Source of the DNA: CAYNWT01 sp964450955
Lineage (GTDB): Bacteria > Planctomycetota > Planctomycetia > Planctomycetales > Planctomycetaceae
Reading direction: 5' to 3'
Assembly: GCA_964450955.1 (NCBI GenBank)
Contig: CAYVFI010000030.1
Location: forward strand, 17,754-81,753
Length of the DNA: 64,000 nucleotides
Shown here piece by piece: positions 51,155 to 59,753 of this stretch. Every line of letters begins with the position of its first letter. Positions within the stretch are counted from its first letter, which is position 1. The translations under genes were made by a program, and so were the position numbers. The notes below the pieces were generated by a model that was given only the letters and a program-made list of their open reading frames with translations, searched no databases and had not been told where the DNA came from.

Positions 51155-53095
51155 CTACGCCGTATTCTGAGTCCTGAACCCCATAACGCGCAACTGTTGC
51201 TGTATCTCTTCGGCAGCCAGCAACGACATAAACGTCTGAACCGCAGTTGAATCCAGTCGGTTCCTGGGGATTATGAACTCATACTCCTCATCGCAAATCG
51301 GCGCGAATCCCAGACCGTATTCATTAGCGACACTGCGAATCGCGACCCCATAGTCGGCCCGTTGCTGCCGCACTGATGCACACACCGCGTTGTGCGATCG
51401 CGTCTCTACGGCCCACCCCGGCGGAGTCGCCCCGTTCAGAACCTGATCGACGATCACACGGGTACCGCTACCACGATTCCGGTTCACCATCATGCAGCCC
51501 GAGTCAACCAGCGCTGCGGCAATATTGTCTCGGTAGTCACGATCACTCGAAAAACGCGCGTCGTCATTTCGGAACACCAGCCCCTGCTCACGACGGTAAC
51601 CCGCAACCAATTTCACCTGATCGTTAACCCAGGCTTGATTGTAAATGCCGGTCTCAGCGTCCAGTAAATGAGCGCCGGCCACATCGCACTCACCACGTTT
51701 GGCTGCTTCAACGCCGGCAAGACTGCCCACGTGCAGGACCTTCGTCGAGAATCCTCGCTTCTGCATCTCACTAAGCAGGAAGTCCACACCGCGACAATGA
51801 CTGCCAATGAAAACCAGATCGGCAGGACGCAACGACTCCGCCAGCAACGTCACTCGGACCGGCGCTTCGGCTTCCACAATCTCAGCATGCTGATCGATCG
51901 CGATGAACCCATCCGCCATGCTAAACGCTGTGACCGAACCGGAACCCTTGCCTACCGGGTACGCCACAAGTTGGCCTACGTCACCTGACTGCGCGACCAA
52001 ATGCACCAGCAGGTACTCGGTCCGCCCTCGGACCGAATTCACGCGTTGAGCCAACCTGGCATCGACAGTTGCATGGTCCGGTTGACACACCCCCCCGAAG
52101 GCTCGAATGACCGGCGCAACAAATTCGTGAAACGTAAATACTGCAGAGGTTGGAAAACCGGGCAGCACGACAATCGGCCGCTTGTTTTCTACAGCCAGAC
52201 AAACCGGCTTCCCTGGCTTCAATGCCACACCGTGAGCAACGATGCCCGGATTCGAGAACTCCGCAACCACCTTGTAGCAAAAGTCGCCGTCTCCCTTCGA
52301 GGTTCCACCAGAGAGAACCACCATGTCGCAGTCCGAAGCCGATTCAATCGCCTCGCGCAGTTTCTGTTCGTCGTCACGAACCACACCCAACGGCACCGCT
52401 TCCCCACCAAGCTCGTTGATCGCCGTAGACAAGATGACCTGGTTCGAATCGTAGACACAGCCATCGGGCAGGGGACGACCGGGCCTGACGATTTCGTCCC
52501 CCGTCGAAATCACCGCAACGCGTGGCTTCCGAAAGACTTCAACTTTCGACTGGCCAATCGCCGCCAGCATTCCAAGTTCCCTGGAGGTCAGCGGTTGCCG
52601 AACACGCAAGACTGTCTCGCCCATCGCAATGTCTGTGCCCGCGAATGAAATATTCGCGCCAGGAACAACAGACCGAGACACAAACAGGCGGCCATCCCGG
52701 ACCTCTGTGTCTTCGACCATCACCACGGCGTTCGCACCGCGCGGAACCATCGCGCCGGTGGCGGTAACAGTGGCCGTCCCGGAACAAACCGGCTCCGTCG
52801 GCACAACACCGGGAGTCAGACTGCTGGCGTTTAACGCTAGCTCAACGCAAGTCTCCTCCGTCGCACCAACCGTACTGGCAGCAACAATCGCAAACCCGTC
52901 AACGTTTGACCTATCGAAACTCGTGACATCAACCGCACTTTGCAGGTCGCTGGCCAACACGCGGCCGGCCGCTTGCAGCAGGGGCACCACCTCAACACCA
53001 AGCGGTTCCAAATTCAGCTCAGACTGAAATCGCCGAGTCGCTTCGTCGCGATCAACGACGTTCAGAAACTGCTGTTGTCTTTGAGAACCGGTCAC
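51155..53095 (-). CDS. MoeA-like protein fused to a periplasmic-binding-type domain
   Basis: 646 residues. The first 400 form a MoeA molybdotransferase: 'VDVTSFDRSNVDGFAIVA', 'ATGAMVPRGANAVVMVEDTE', 'RKPRVAVISTGDEIVRPG' and 'VVLSGGTSKGDGDFCYKV' are the standard blocks, including the GGxSxGxxD motif. The last 240 residues form a PBP-like (LysR/ModA-like) domain: 'FIGSHCRGVDFLLSEMQ', 'CDVAGAHLLDAETGIYNQAW', 'RNRGSGTRVIVDQVL', 'ADYGVAIRSVANEYGLGFAP'. MoeA-PBP fusions are known in bacteria and archaea and may sense or bind molybdate or cofactor. It overlaps the preceding moeA by 4 bp. Two moeA-type genes in one operon may differ for molybdenum and tungsten; that is inference. Confidence 0.9.
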   Translation of the reverse strand: MTGSQRQQQFLNVVDRDEATRRFQSELNLEPLGVEVVPLLQAAGRVLASDLQSAVDVTSFDRSNVDGFAIVAASTVGATEETCVELALNASSLTPGVVPTEPVCSGTATVTATGAMVPRGANAVVMVEDTEVRDGRLFVSRSVVPGANISFAGTDIAMGETVLRVRQPLTSRELGMLAAIGQSKVEVFRKPRVAVISTGDEIVRPGRPLPDGCVYDSNQVILSTAINELGGEAVPLGVVRDDEQKLREAIESASDCDMVVLSGGTSKGDGDFCYKVVAEFSNPGIVAHGVALKPGKPVCLAVENKRPIVVLPGFPTSAVFTFHEFVAPVIRAFGGVCQPDHATVDARLAQRVNSVRGRTEYLLVHLVAQSGDVGQLVAYPVGKGSGSVTAFSMADGFIAIDQHAEIVEAEAPVRVTLLAESLRPADLVFIGSHCRGVDFLLSEMQKRGFSTKVLHVGSLAGVEAAKRGECDVAGAHLLDAETGIYNQAWVNDQVKLVAGYRREQGLVFRNDDARFSSDRDYRDNIAAALVDSGCMMVNRNRGSGTRVIVDQVLNGATPPGWAVETRSHNAVCASVRQQRADYGVAIRSVANEYGLGFAPICDEEYEFIIPRNRLDSTAVQTFMSLLAAEEIQQQLRVMGFRTQNTA

Positions 53096-54345
53096 GATGC
53101 GGCGACCGAATAACGATAGGCCGTCACTTCCTCACCTTCGCCGTAGCCTTCACAGCCAGCCGGAACCACAACAAACCCATCAGCTCGCGTCGTCGATGAC
53201 AGTATCGACGCCCCGCTAATCGCGATCGGTTCGCAGTCGGTTCCATCCAACGCGACGCGGCAGTAGTCAAGTCGCCCCACAACTGAACTGATCTTTCTAG
53301 TCAGCCGGACTGTCTCCGAAGGGTACGCCCAATCGGAACTCCGACCGCCAAGTTGACGCAAACAACGCCCGGCAAAAAAGTCGTAAGCACACAAGCACGA
53401 GACCGGATTGCCCGGCAGCAGGAAGACCAGTTTCGAGCCAACTCGCCCCATCCCCGACGGACTACTTGGCCGCATGGCAACTCCGTGAATTGCCAACTCA
53501 CCTTCATCAGCGACAATCTGTGGTGCGAAATCTTCGGCTCCAACACTCGAACCACCGCCCACCAGGACAACATCCACATCGCCAGCTGTTAGTGCCTCGC
53601 GGATGCCGGCTTCTGTGTCATCCACCCGAACGGCGGATTCAAGAATCGCACCATCGCGTGCCACCAAAGCGGTCAGAATCGAAGTGTTCGCATCGTAGAT
53701 CTGAAACTCGCTGCGTGAAGAACCAGGAACAGCCAGTTCGTTACCTGTGGTGACAATCCGCACGCGAGGCCGCCGAACAACGGGCAGGGCACCAAACCCC
53801 AACGACGCCGCAACGCCCAAATCCTGCGGCCGCAACACGCGCCCCGCCTGCAAAACACTGCCACCTTCGGCAATGTCTTCACCAACCCGACCAACATGCT
53901 TTCCAGTCGGAACAGAAAGTGTGATACGCACCTTCCCGCCATCTTCGCTCGCGTATTCAACGGGAACCACACCGCTTGCCCCAACCGGCATCGGCGCGCC
54001 GGTCATGATGCGAACGGCCTGGCCGGAACCAACTTCACCCGCGAATGGCTTACCCGGCATCGACGCCCCGACAAGTTCGAAAGACAACGGACTGTAGTCC
54101 GAAGCACCGGTCGTCTCATCAGCGACCACCGCGTAGCCGTCCATCGCCGAACGTTCGAAAGGCGGAACGCTAATCGGAGCGACAATGGGCGTGGCCAGTA
54201 CTCGGCCGCCGGCCTGGTTCAATTCGACATCCTGTGGTTCAAGACCCGTTGATGCCGCGTCTACCCAGGCCGTGGCTTCTTCAACGGTCGATCGTGTCGC
54301 GAAACCGCGCATCCGAACATCGCGGGGCTGACTGGGTTGGCTCAT
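53092..54345 (-). CDS. moeA: Molybdopterin molybdotransferase
   Basis: 417 residues. MoeA domains in order: 'PISVPPFERSAMDGYAVVAD', 'GSGQAVRIMTGAPMPVGASGVVPVE', 'GVAASLGFGALPVVRRPRVRIVTTGNELA' and 'VDVVLVGGGSSVGAEDFAPQ' (the GGSSVGxxD site), 'GMRPSSPSGMGRVGSKLVFLLPGNPVS' and a C-terminal beta-barrel. MoeA inserts molybdate into adenylylated molybdopterin made by MogA. No mogA is nearby. The start overlaps mobA's stop and the stop overlaps the MoeA-PBP start by ATGA, so the three genes are translationally coupled. Confidence 0.93.
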   Translation of the reverse strand: MSQPSQPRDVRMRGFATRSTVEEATAWVDAASTGLEPQDVELNQAGGRVLATPIVAPISVPPFERSAMDGYAVVADETTGASDYSPLSFELVGASMPGKPFAGEVGSGQAVRIMTGAPMPVGASGVVPVEYASEDGGKVRITLSVPTGKHVGRVGEDIAEGGSVLQAGRVLRPQDLGVAASLGFGALPVVRRPRVRIVTTGNELAVPGSSRSEFQIYDANTSILTALVARDGAILESAVRVDDTEAGIREALTAGDVDVVLVGGGSSVGAEDFAPQIVADEGELAIHGVAMRPSSPSGMGRVGSKLVFLLPGNPVSCLCAYDFFAGRCLRQLGGRSSDWAYPSETVRLTRKISSVVGRLDYCRVALDGTDCEPIAISGASILSSTTRADGFVVVPAGCEGYGEGEEVTAYRYSVAAS

Positions 54346-54992
54346 CGCTGCTGTTCCTGTTCGAACCCGGCCAGAACCAACGCGTCACGATAATCGTCCG
54401 GCGTGTTCATGTTCCTCAGGGACAGTAAGTCGGGATCGAATTCTCGCATGTCTTCTTCCATCACAACGCGTGCGTCGCATTCTTCCAGAAGAAATATCGG
54501 ACGCAAGCGACGAGCATCAACCAATTCGCCGACTTTCCCGGCGATGCGTGTGCGGTATACCGCGGCCAGCGGGTGAAAGTGGCGTTCTCCTTTGACGATG
54601 ACAATGTCGTGATCGCCTAGTTGCGACACAAGACCGCTGACGAACGCAGCGTTAAGAAACGGAGCGTCACAGGAGGAAACGTAGACGGCCTCAACAGACT
54701 CCGACACCCGTTTCAATCCCGTTGCGAGCCCCGAGAGCGGCCCAAGGTCCGGCTGTTCATCGCGAGCGACCAGCACCTCTTCCGGCAGCGACGGCATTTC
54801 CTGATCCGCGGCAGCCACAACGCAAGTGGTCTTCGAAACCGGCGTAAGCACCCCGACCACACGCTGCAGCAGATACTCGTTCCCAAACGGCAGCAGATGT
54901 TTCGGCTGCCCCATTCGGTGACTCTTGCCACCGCATAAGACAAGCGCTCCGAGGGTTGGTTTCGTCAAGACATGTTCCGCAAACTGTCGCAT
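54342..54992 (-). CDS. mobA: Molybdenum cofactor guanylyltransferase
   Basis: 216 residues. The nucleotidyltransferase loop is 'LVLCGGKSHRMGQPKHLLPFG' (one residue short of the common A-G-G), followed by 'RDEQPDLGPLSGLATGLKRV' and 'VYVSSCDAPFLNAAFV', the metal-binding Asp block of MobA. 'HFHPLAAVYRT' is the usual substrate strand. MobA adds GMP to Mo-molybdopterin to make the dinucleotide form used by DMSO-reductase-type enzymes such as formate dehydrogenase and nitrate reductase. It is the first gene of the Moco operon. MocA (CMP transfer) cannot be fully excluded. Confidence 0.85.
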   Translation of the reverse strand: MRQFAEHVLTKPTLGALVLCGGKSHRMGQPKHLLPFGNEYLLQRVVGVLTPVSKTTCVVAAADQEMPSLPEEVLVARDEQPDLGPLSGLATGLKRVSESVEAVYVSSCDAPFLNAAFVSGLVSQLGDHDIVIVKGERHFHPLAAVYRTRIAGKVGELVDARRLRPIFLLEECDARVVMEEDMREFDPDLLSLRNMNTPDDYRDALVLAGFEQEQQR

Positions 54993-55102
54993 TTCCGCGC
55001 CAAACCGGTTTGGCCTTGGCCGCGTTTTTCCGTCGTCAGTATAATCGCCGTCCGCCAGGAAGGCGGCATTTTCTTTCCCAAACGAAGTGCAGGAGGCGCG
55101 AC

Positions 55103-55981
55103 GTGAAGAAGATTCTTATTACCGGGGCGAACCGAGTTGCTGGAGCGAACCTGGCCGCCGTGCTGGCCAGCCAGTTTCAGGTCACTGCCACAAGCCCTAC
55201 AAAGACCACGATCGCCGGGTGTCAGAACCTGACCTGCCAACTGGACGAAACCCTGGCCGCGCAACACCTCCTCGCGACCATCGAACCAGACGTCGTGATC
55301 CACTGCGGAGCCATCGCAGAAGGAGCCTGGAACACGGAGAACGCCACCGCAGCGGAGAAACTGGTTGTTCACAACCTCTGCCGCGCCGCTGACAATCTGG
55401 GTTGTCGCTTCGTTCTTGTGTCGGGCGATCAGGTTTACCGCGGTCCGTGGATGTTCCATGCAGAATCATCCGATTGCCTGGCGACAAGCTCACAAGCAAA
55501 GACGACATTCCAATGTGAAAAACAAGCCCTGGAACTCGAGAACGCGTTGGTCCTGCGAACTCACATCCTTGGCTGGTCTCCGGACGATGATGGATTCGTT
55601 GAGTCTGCGTTAGCGCGACTAGAGGATGGTGAGGAATTCGGATTCGCTCACTTCACAACGCCAATCTCCGCGACACGTTTCGCGAATATCGTTGTTCAGG
55701 CAATCGAACAGGAACTCACCGGCACTTACAACGTTGGCGGGGCAGAGCGGTGCAGCGAGTTCAACGTGGCTGCGGCCCTCGCAACCGAGTTCGAATTGGA
55801 TCATCCAATCGCCAGGGATGCAGACACACCTGCCGAGACCACGATGCGATCAAGTGAACTTCGCAGTCGACTGTTCGTGACCCTACCAACCCTCCGCGAG
55901 ATCGTGGCAGAGCTATTCGAAGAACAGGAAGAACGAACCGCAGCGTTCTCTGGCGTTCAGAAACTATCCGCAGCAGCGTAG
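55103..55981 (+). CDS. RmlD-like NAD(P)-binding epimerase/reductase without catalytic Tyr
   Basis: 292 residues from GTG 55103, chosen for AGGAGG six bases upstream. The Rossmann motif is 'LITGANRVAGANLA' (GxxxxxG). 'PDVVIHCGAIAEGAWNTENA' corresponds to 'PDVVINAAAYTxVDxAExxx' of dTDP-4-dehydrorhamnose reductase. The active-site blocks are changed: 'VSGDQVYRG' replaces 'xSTDYVFDG', and YGxSK reads 'FQCEK', so the catalytic Tyr is Phe. 'ALVLRTHILGW' and 'GTYNVGGAERCSEFNVA' keep the family pattern. Perhaps a regulatory or non-redox member. No sugar-nucleotide genes are adjacent. Confidence 0.75.
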   Translation: MKKILITGANRVAGANLAAVLASQFQVTATSPTKTTIAGCQNLTCQLDETLAAQHLLATIEPDVVIHCGAIAEGAWNTENATAAEKLVVHNLCRAADNLGCRFVLVSGDQVYRGPWMFHAESSDCLATSSQAKTTFQCEKQALELENALVLRTHILGWSPDDDGFVESALARLEDGEEFGFAHFTTPISATRFANIVVQAIEQELTGTYNVGGAERCSEFNVAAALATEFELDHPIARDADTPAETTMRSSELRSRLFVTLPTLREIVAELFEEQEERTAAFSGVQKLSAAA

Positions 55982-56313
55982 GGGCCGTGTACCAATAAAT
56001 GTCAGACGCGGCTTTGGGAGCGGACGTTCCAGAAGCAGGTCTACCCGTTTTCCCATTCCTACAACCAACGCCGAGGGTGTTGAACATCAAAGCCCAGCTT
56101 CGCGCAGCGCACGCTGGGTTCACGGTCACCGAAGCGTCGTACCCCGAACGGGGTTCCACACCAAACCTGACTCGGATGTGAAACCCCATTCGGGGTATCG
56201 CTGCATGTGGCGACAGATACCCAAGGTGCGCTGCGCGACCTTGGGCTTTGATGTTGAACCACGTTGCGGTTCACGTGAATCGAATGAGAAGGTAGATCGC
56301 TCGTGCCGGGGAG
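55982..56313. other. Intergenic region holding a long imperfect palindrome
   Basis: Convergent gap between the epimerase-like gene and the DUF1559 gene. Most of it is the inverted-repeat element described at 56079-56259. No gene is supported. Confidence 0.6.
56079..56259. repeat. Long imperfect inverted repeat (MITE/REP-like)
   Basis: The arms begin GTTGAACATCAAAGCCCA (56079-56096) and end TGGGCTTTGATGTTGAAC (56242-56259), 17 of 18 paired. Pairing continues inward through CGCGCAGCGCAC and TACCCCGAANGGGGTT blocks on both sides, so most of the 181 bp can fold on itself. It carries no gene. Confidence 0.8.
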
Positions 56314-57282
56314 TCAGTTGTTACTGAGAGTTTGTGACTCACCGTTCAATCGAGTCGCAATGGCTCTCCATGTTTCTATATCAATGTCGTCCGTGACGAA
56401 CTGTGTGTGCCCGTCTCCGAACAAGACATGTACTCCATTGGTGTGCCAACTGGAGGCTGGATAGCTTGAACTTTGTGTGGGACCTAATTCACAACCTGGC
56501 GTGTTCGGTGTTGTAACATGGTTGTACCCGGCGTTTTGCAAACCGGCTCCGTACCAAAGGCTGCCGTGCCCACCGATCAATGGTTCCCAGTCTGCCCCGG
56601 CGACACACTGATCAATCAGAGTCTTCCATTCTCCAACATTAACCGGATCCTCCGGAGCGAACTGCACGATGCCTCGATCACCATTTGGGTACCATGCTAC
56701 TTCTGAAACAAATGCCGTATTCGACAGGCCATCTGAAAAGTCCCGTGAGGCAAATGCCCGGCCTTGCTGTAGAGTAAATGCGCCGTCGTAAGGCAACGGA
56801 TCGGTGGTCGGAATGTCGTCCGGTAGCAACGAAAAAGCTGTCCCCAGATTCATCAGGTAGGCAGTGCGTTTCGCAACATCAGCACTGCCGGTCGGCTGAG
56901 AAGGGCAGCCGAACAGACTTGGACGATTTGCACCTAGAATCTCGTTGATGACTTCGAAGTCGGCCGAAAAGTCCAGGGAGTCAGCCAGTGCTGATTGCTC
57001 CAGGTGTGGAAGCAAAACCACGTAAGCACCGTACTCGTTTCTCCCGAAGTGCGCGGGGAAAGCCTTGTTTGCACTTTCATAACTGGCGAATGCAACCCCA
57101 AGTTGCCGCAGCTGGTTTGCACACACCGTCCGGCGAGATGCCTCCCTGGCGTACAAGACCGCCGGGACAATCAAAGCCACTGACACGGAAAGGATTGCGA
57201 TTACAACCAGCAATTCATTCAGCGACATGCCATTCCGAAAATGGCGGACACGGGATTGCGAGATGTAAGAGTGCGACCACAT
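56314..57282 (-). CDS. DUF1559 prepilin-like protein
   Basis: 322 residues from ATG 57282. The N-terminus carries a type IV prepilin cleavage and helix region, 'RNGMSLNELLVVIAILSVSVALIVPAVLYAREASRR' in order (about 18-52), with the methylation-site Glu kept. DUF1559 follows: 'CANQLRQLGVAFASYESANKAFPAHF', 'DGLSNTAFVSEVAWYPNGD' and the C-terminal 'HTNGVHVLFGDGHTQFVTDDID', the H-x-G-hexad typical of the family. These pseudopilin-like proteins are massively expanded in planctomycetes, and their role in type II secretion or pili is unproven. The gene stands alone. Confidence 0.92.
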   Translation of the reverse strand: MWSHSYISQSRVRHFRNGMSLNELLVVIAILSVSVALIVPAVLYAREASRRTVCANQLRQLGVAFASYESANKAFPAHFGRNEYGAYVVLLPHLEQSALADSLDFSADFEVINEILGANRPSLFGCPSQPTGSADVAKRTAYLMNLGTAFSLLPDDIPTTDPLPYDGAFTLQQGRAFASRDFSDGLSNTAFVSEVAWYPNGDRGIVQFAPEDPVNVGEWKTLIDQCVAGADWEPLIGGHGSLWYGAGLQNAGYNHVTTPNTPGCELGPTQSSSYPASSWHTNGVHVLFGDGHTQFVTDDIDIETWRAIATRLNGESQTLSNN

Positions 57283-57393
57283 GCCCCAAGTATACACGGG
57301 CGGCCAACCGTCAACCAACACGGCCATTTCTCTCTTGGAGCTGCAGAGCATGCCGAGGTCTGCGAGTGTAGCAACCTCAGTCTGGAGGAGCTG

Positions 57394-58851
57394 TCACGTC
57401 AGGATTGGCAGCACGTTGCTGGAACCGTGCTGCACTTCGCGAGTGACGATCGAACCCAGCAGCGTGGTGGCTGTGCAGTCGTGGACCGAAATGTTCGCCA
57501 TCGATCCTGCCAACCTTGGGTTCCCATCGAACACAACAATGCGGTCGCAATCGGTTCGCCCAACAAGCTGCTTCGCAAGCACGCCGTCTTCTTCGGATTT
57601 CACTGCGGCTTTACTTGGTCCTTCGACCAGCACCTGGGTTTCGCGACCGATGAACTCAGCGTTATCTTCTTCGCTGACTGAGTTTTGCAGGTCCAGCATC
57701 TCGTTGTTGCGGCGGCGTTTGACTTCGTCAGGAATGTCGTCCGGCCATAGCCCTTTGGCTTTCGTCCCGCCGCGTTCGCTGTACTTGAAGATGAAGCTGT
57801 TCTTGAACCGGAACTCGCGAATCGAATCCATGCTCCGCTGGAACTGCTCTTCGGTCTCACCGCAGAATCCAACAATGAAGTCGCTGGACACAGCACAACC
57901 GGGCACGATGCGGTTGATGCGTTCCATCATGTCCCGGTAATCCTGAACCGTGTAACCACGCTTCATCCGAGTTAGCACTTCGTCGCAGCCATGCTGCAGC
58001 GGCACATGCAGGTAACGACAAACCTTTGGCAAGTCGTTAACCGCATGCAAAAGTTCCTCACCCATATCGCGTGGGTAGTTGGTCACAAACTTGATTCGAT
58101 CAATACCTTCGGTGTCGTGAATCAAGCCAAGCAAGTCGGCCAGGTTGTACAACTGACCGTTCTCTGTGTGCTTGTAACTGTTGACCGTCTGTCCCAGCAG
58201 AGTCACTTCTTTCACGCCTTGTTCAGCAAGAACGCGAACCTCAGAAGCAATGTCCGATGGCGATCGACTCTGTTCCGGACCACGCGTCATCGGAACCACG
58301 CAGTACGTGCAGAACTTGTCACACCCAATCACAATCCGCACGAACGCCTGATACGGCGACGGCCGCATTTCCGGATCTCGCAATGGATCGTAACTGGTGA
58401 AGCTGGTTTCGACTTCGTGACGAGAACCGTCCCGACGACCAAGACTCACCGCCAACTGCTGTCCGCGTTCAGCGCGAGCGTTGTCGATCAGCCCTGGAAT
58501 CGCAGCCAACTGCCCGGTTCCAACAACCAAATCCACATGCGGCGCGCGGTCGAAGATTTCCTGCTGATCTTTCTGAGCCATACAGCCCATCACACCGATC
58601 ACCTGGTTCGGCCGTTGACGCCGCGCGTACTTCAATCGTCCCAACGCACTATAGATTTTGTGTTCGGCGTGTTCTCGAACACTGCACGTGTTAAACAGAA
58701 CCGTGTCGGCTTCTTTCACGTTTTCCGTGAGCTCGTAGCCTTGTTGACGTAACGACGCCACCACCAGCTCGCTGTCCAGCATGTTCATCTGGCAGCCGAC
58801 GGTTTCGACAAAAAGCTTATGGTTGTGGTTTGGCTTAGTCACAAGAATCAA
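57394..58851 (-). CDS. miaB: tRNA-i6A37 methylthiotransferase
   Basis: 485 residues; the start is TTG 58851 or GTG 58842. The N-terminal UPF0004 domain binds one Fe-S cluster through Cys20 ('VGCQMN'), Cys56 ('NTCSVRE') and Cys90 ('MGCMAQ'). The radical SAM domain has Cys177, 181, 184 in 'GCDKFCTYCVVP'. 'LHVPLQHGCDEVLTRMKRGYT' and 'DFIVGFCGETEEQF' are standard blocks, and a TRAM domain closes the protein. MiaB adds a methylthio group to i6A at position 37 of tRNAs reading UNN codons. It lies 35 bp downstream of efp on the same strand, a plausible translation-quality pair. Confidence 0.95.
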   Translation of the reverse strand: MILVTKPNHNHKLFVETVGCQMNMLDSELVVASLRQQGYELTENVKEADTVLFNTCSVREHAEHKIYSALGRLKYARRQRPNQVIGVMGCMAQKDQQEIFDRAPHVDLVVGTGQLAAIPGLIDNARAERGQQLAVSLGRRDGSRHEVETSFTSYDPLRDPEMRPSPYQAFVRIVIGCDKFCTYCVVPMTRGPEQSRSPSDIASEVRVLAEQGVKEVTLLGQTVNSYKHTENGQLYNLADLLGLIHDTEGIDRIKFVTNYPRDMGEELLHAVNDLPKVCRYLHVPLQHGCDEVLTRMKRGYTVQDYRDMMERINRIVPGCAVSSDFIVGFCGETEEQFQRSMDSIREFRFKNSFIFKYSERGGTKAKGLWPDDIPDEVKRRRNNEMLDLQNSVSEEDNAEFIGRETQVLVEGPSKAAVKSEEDGVLAKQLVGRTDCDRIVVFDGNPRLAGSMANISVHDCTATTLLGSIVTREVQHGSSNVLPILT

Positions 58852-58886
58852 CGAAGTCTTAGGGTTGGGGTAAGGTCACGGACAAC

Positions 58887-59453
58887 TTATTCGCGAACGC
58901 GTTCGACGTACTTGCCGCTCTCAAGATCAATTTTCACCTTCTCACCTTGATTGATGAAGGCGGGAACCTGAATCTCGGCTCCGGTCTCAACGGTCGCGTT
59001 CTTTGTGACGTTAGACGTCGTGTTTCCGCGAGCAGCCGGTTCCGTATAAGTGATCTCCAAAATCACATGCTGTGGTGGAGTCATCCCGATCAAGTGACCG
59101 TTCCAGTACAGCATGCCGACGGGAGATCCCTCCATGAGGAACTTCATGTCGTCACCGACAACTTCGGCGTCCATTGTGTGTTGTTCGAAAGACTCATTGT
59201 CCATGAACACATACCCGTTGCCATCTCGGTATGAGTAGATCCCATCAGACCGGTGGACGTCGGCGGATTCTAGGCTCTCACCACCCTTGTACGTACGGTC
59301 CAGCATTGTGCCCTTGATCAGGTTTCGTAGCTTGGTTCGGTACAAAGCCTGCCCTTTGCCGGGCTTCTTGAACTCGCAGTCCAGCATCTCGTGCGGTTCG
59401 TTGTCGATGAGGACTTTGATGCCCTTCTTGAAGTCACTTGTGCCAATTTGCAT
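58887..59453 (-). CDS. efp: Elongation factor P
   Basis: 188 residues, the usual length. KOW-like N-domain 'MQIGTSDFKKGIKVLIDNEP', the modification loop 'FKKPGKGQA' with Lys33 at the tip (the E. coli Lys34 site), OB domains 'FMDNESFEQHTMDAEVVGDD' and 'PAARGNTTSNVTKNATVETGA'. EF-P relieves ribosome stalling at polyproline. A Lys at the tip suggests lysyl-type modification (EpmA/EpmB), although no modification enzyme is in this window. Proline-rich extensions in neighbouring proteins (for example the helicase) would need it. Confidence 0.95.
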   Translation of the reverse strand: MQIGTSDFKKGIKVLIDNEPHEMLDCEFKKPGKGQALYRTKLRNLIKGTMLDRTYKGGESLESADVHRSDGIYSYRDGNGYVFMDNESFEQHTMDAEVVGDDMKFLMEGSPVGMLYWNGHLIGMTPPQHVILEITYTEPAARGNTTSNVTKNATVETGAEIQVPAFINQGEKVKIDLESGKYVERVRE

Positions 59454-59753
59454 GTTTCGCCTCGAATTACAGTGTCTGGACGCGGATCTCTTTTGTGGAT
59501 GAACAGGTATCGAAACCGACGGGAAGATAACAAAACCGTCGATTCAGTTGAATCCTGAGAATATGGGTGGTTGTGACTGGCCCCAAGTGGCCGTAGAATC
59601 GTTGTTCGGCACCGCACAGGGTGCCGGTTCTCATGGTGGATCCTCGAGCAACAATTTGACTCTGGAGCCCACCCGGGACGCATGTTCGCATTCGTCCGGC
59701 CCAGCTTACTTCGGGCCACACCTCAAAACAGTTATTGCGTAGAAAGTACAGTA

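Noticed and set aside
56267..56282. Second parS-like site
   Set aside because: Matches the consensus at only 12 of 16 positions, mostly the common CACGTG core; not supportable alone.
59454..59753. SAM riboswitch upstream of metK
   Set aside because: No SAM-I, SAM-II or SAM/SAH core pattern was recognised; the region looks like a plain divergent promoter gap.
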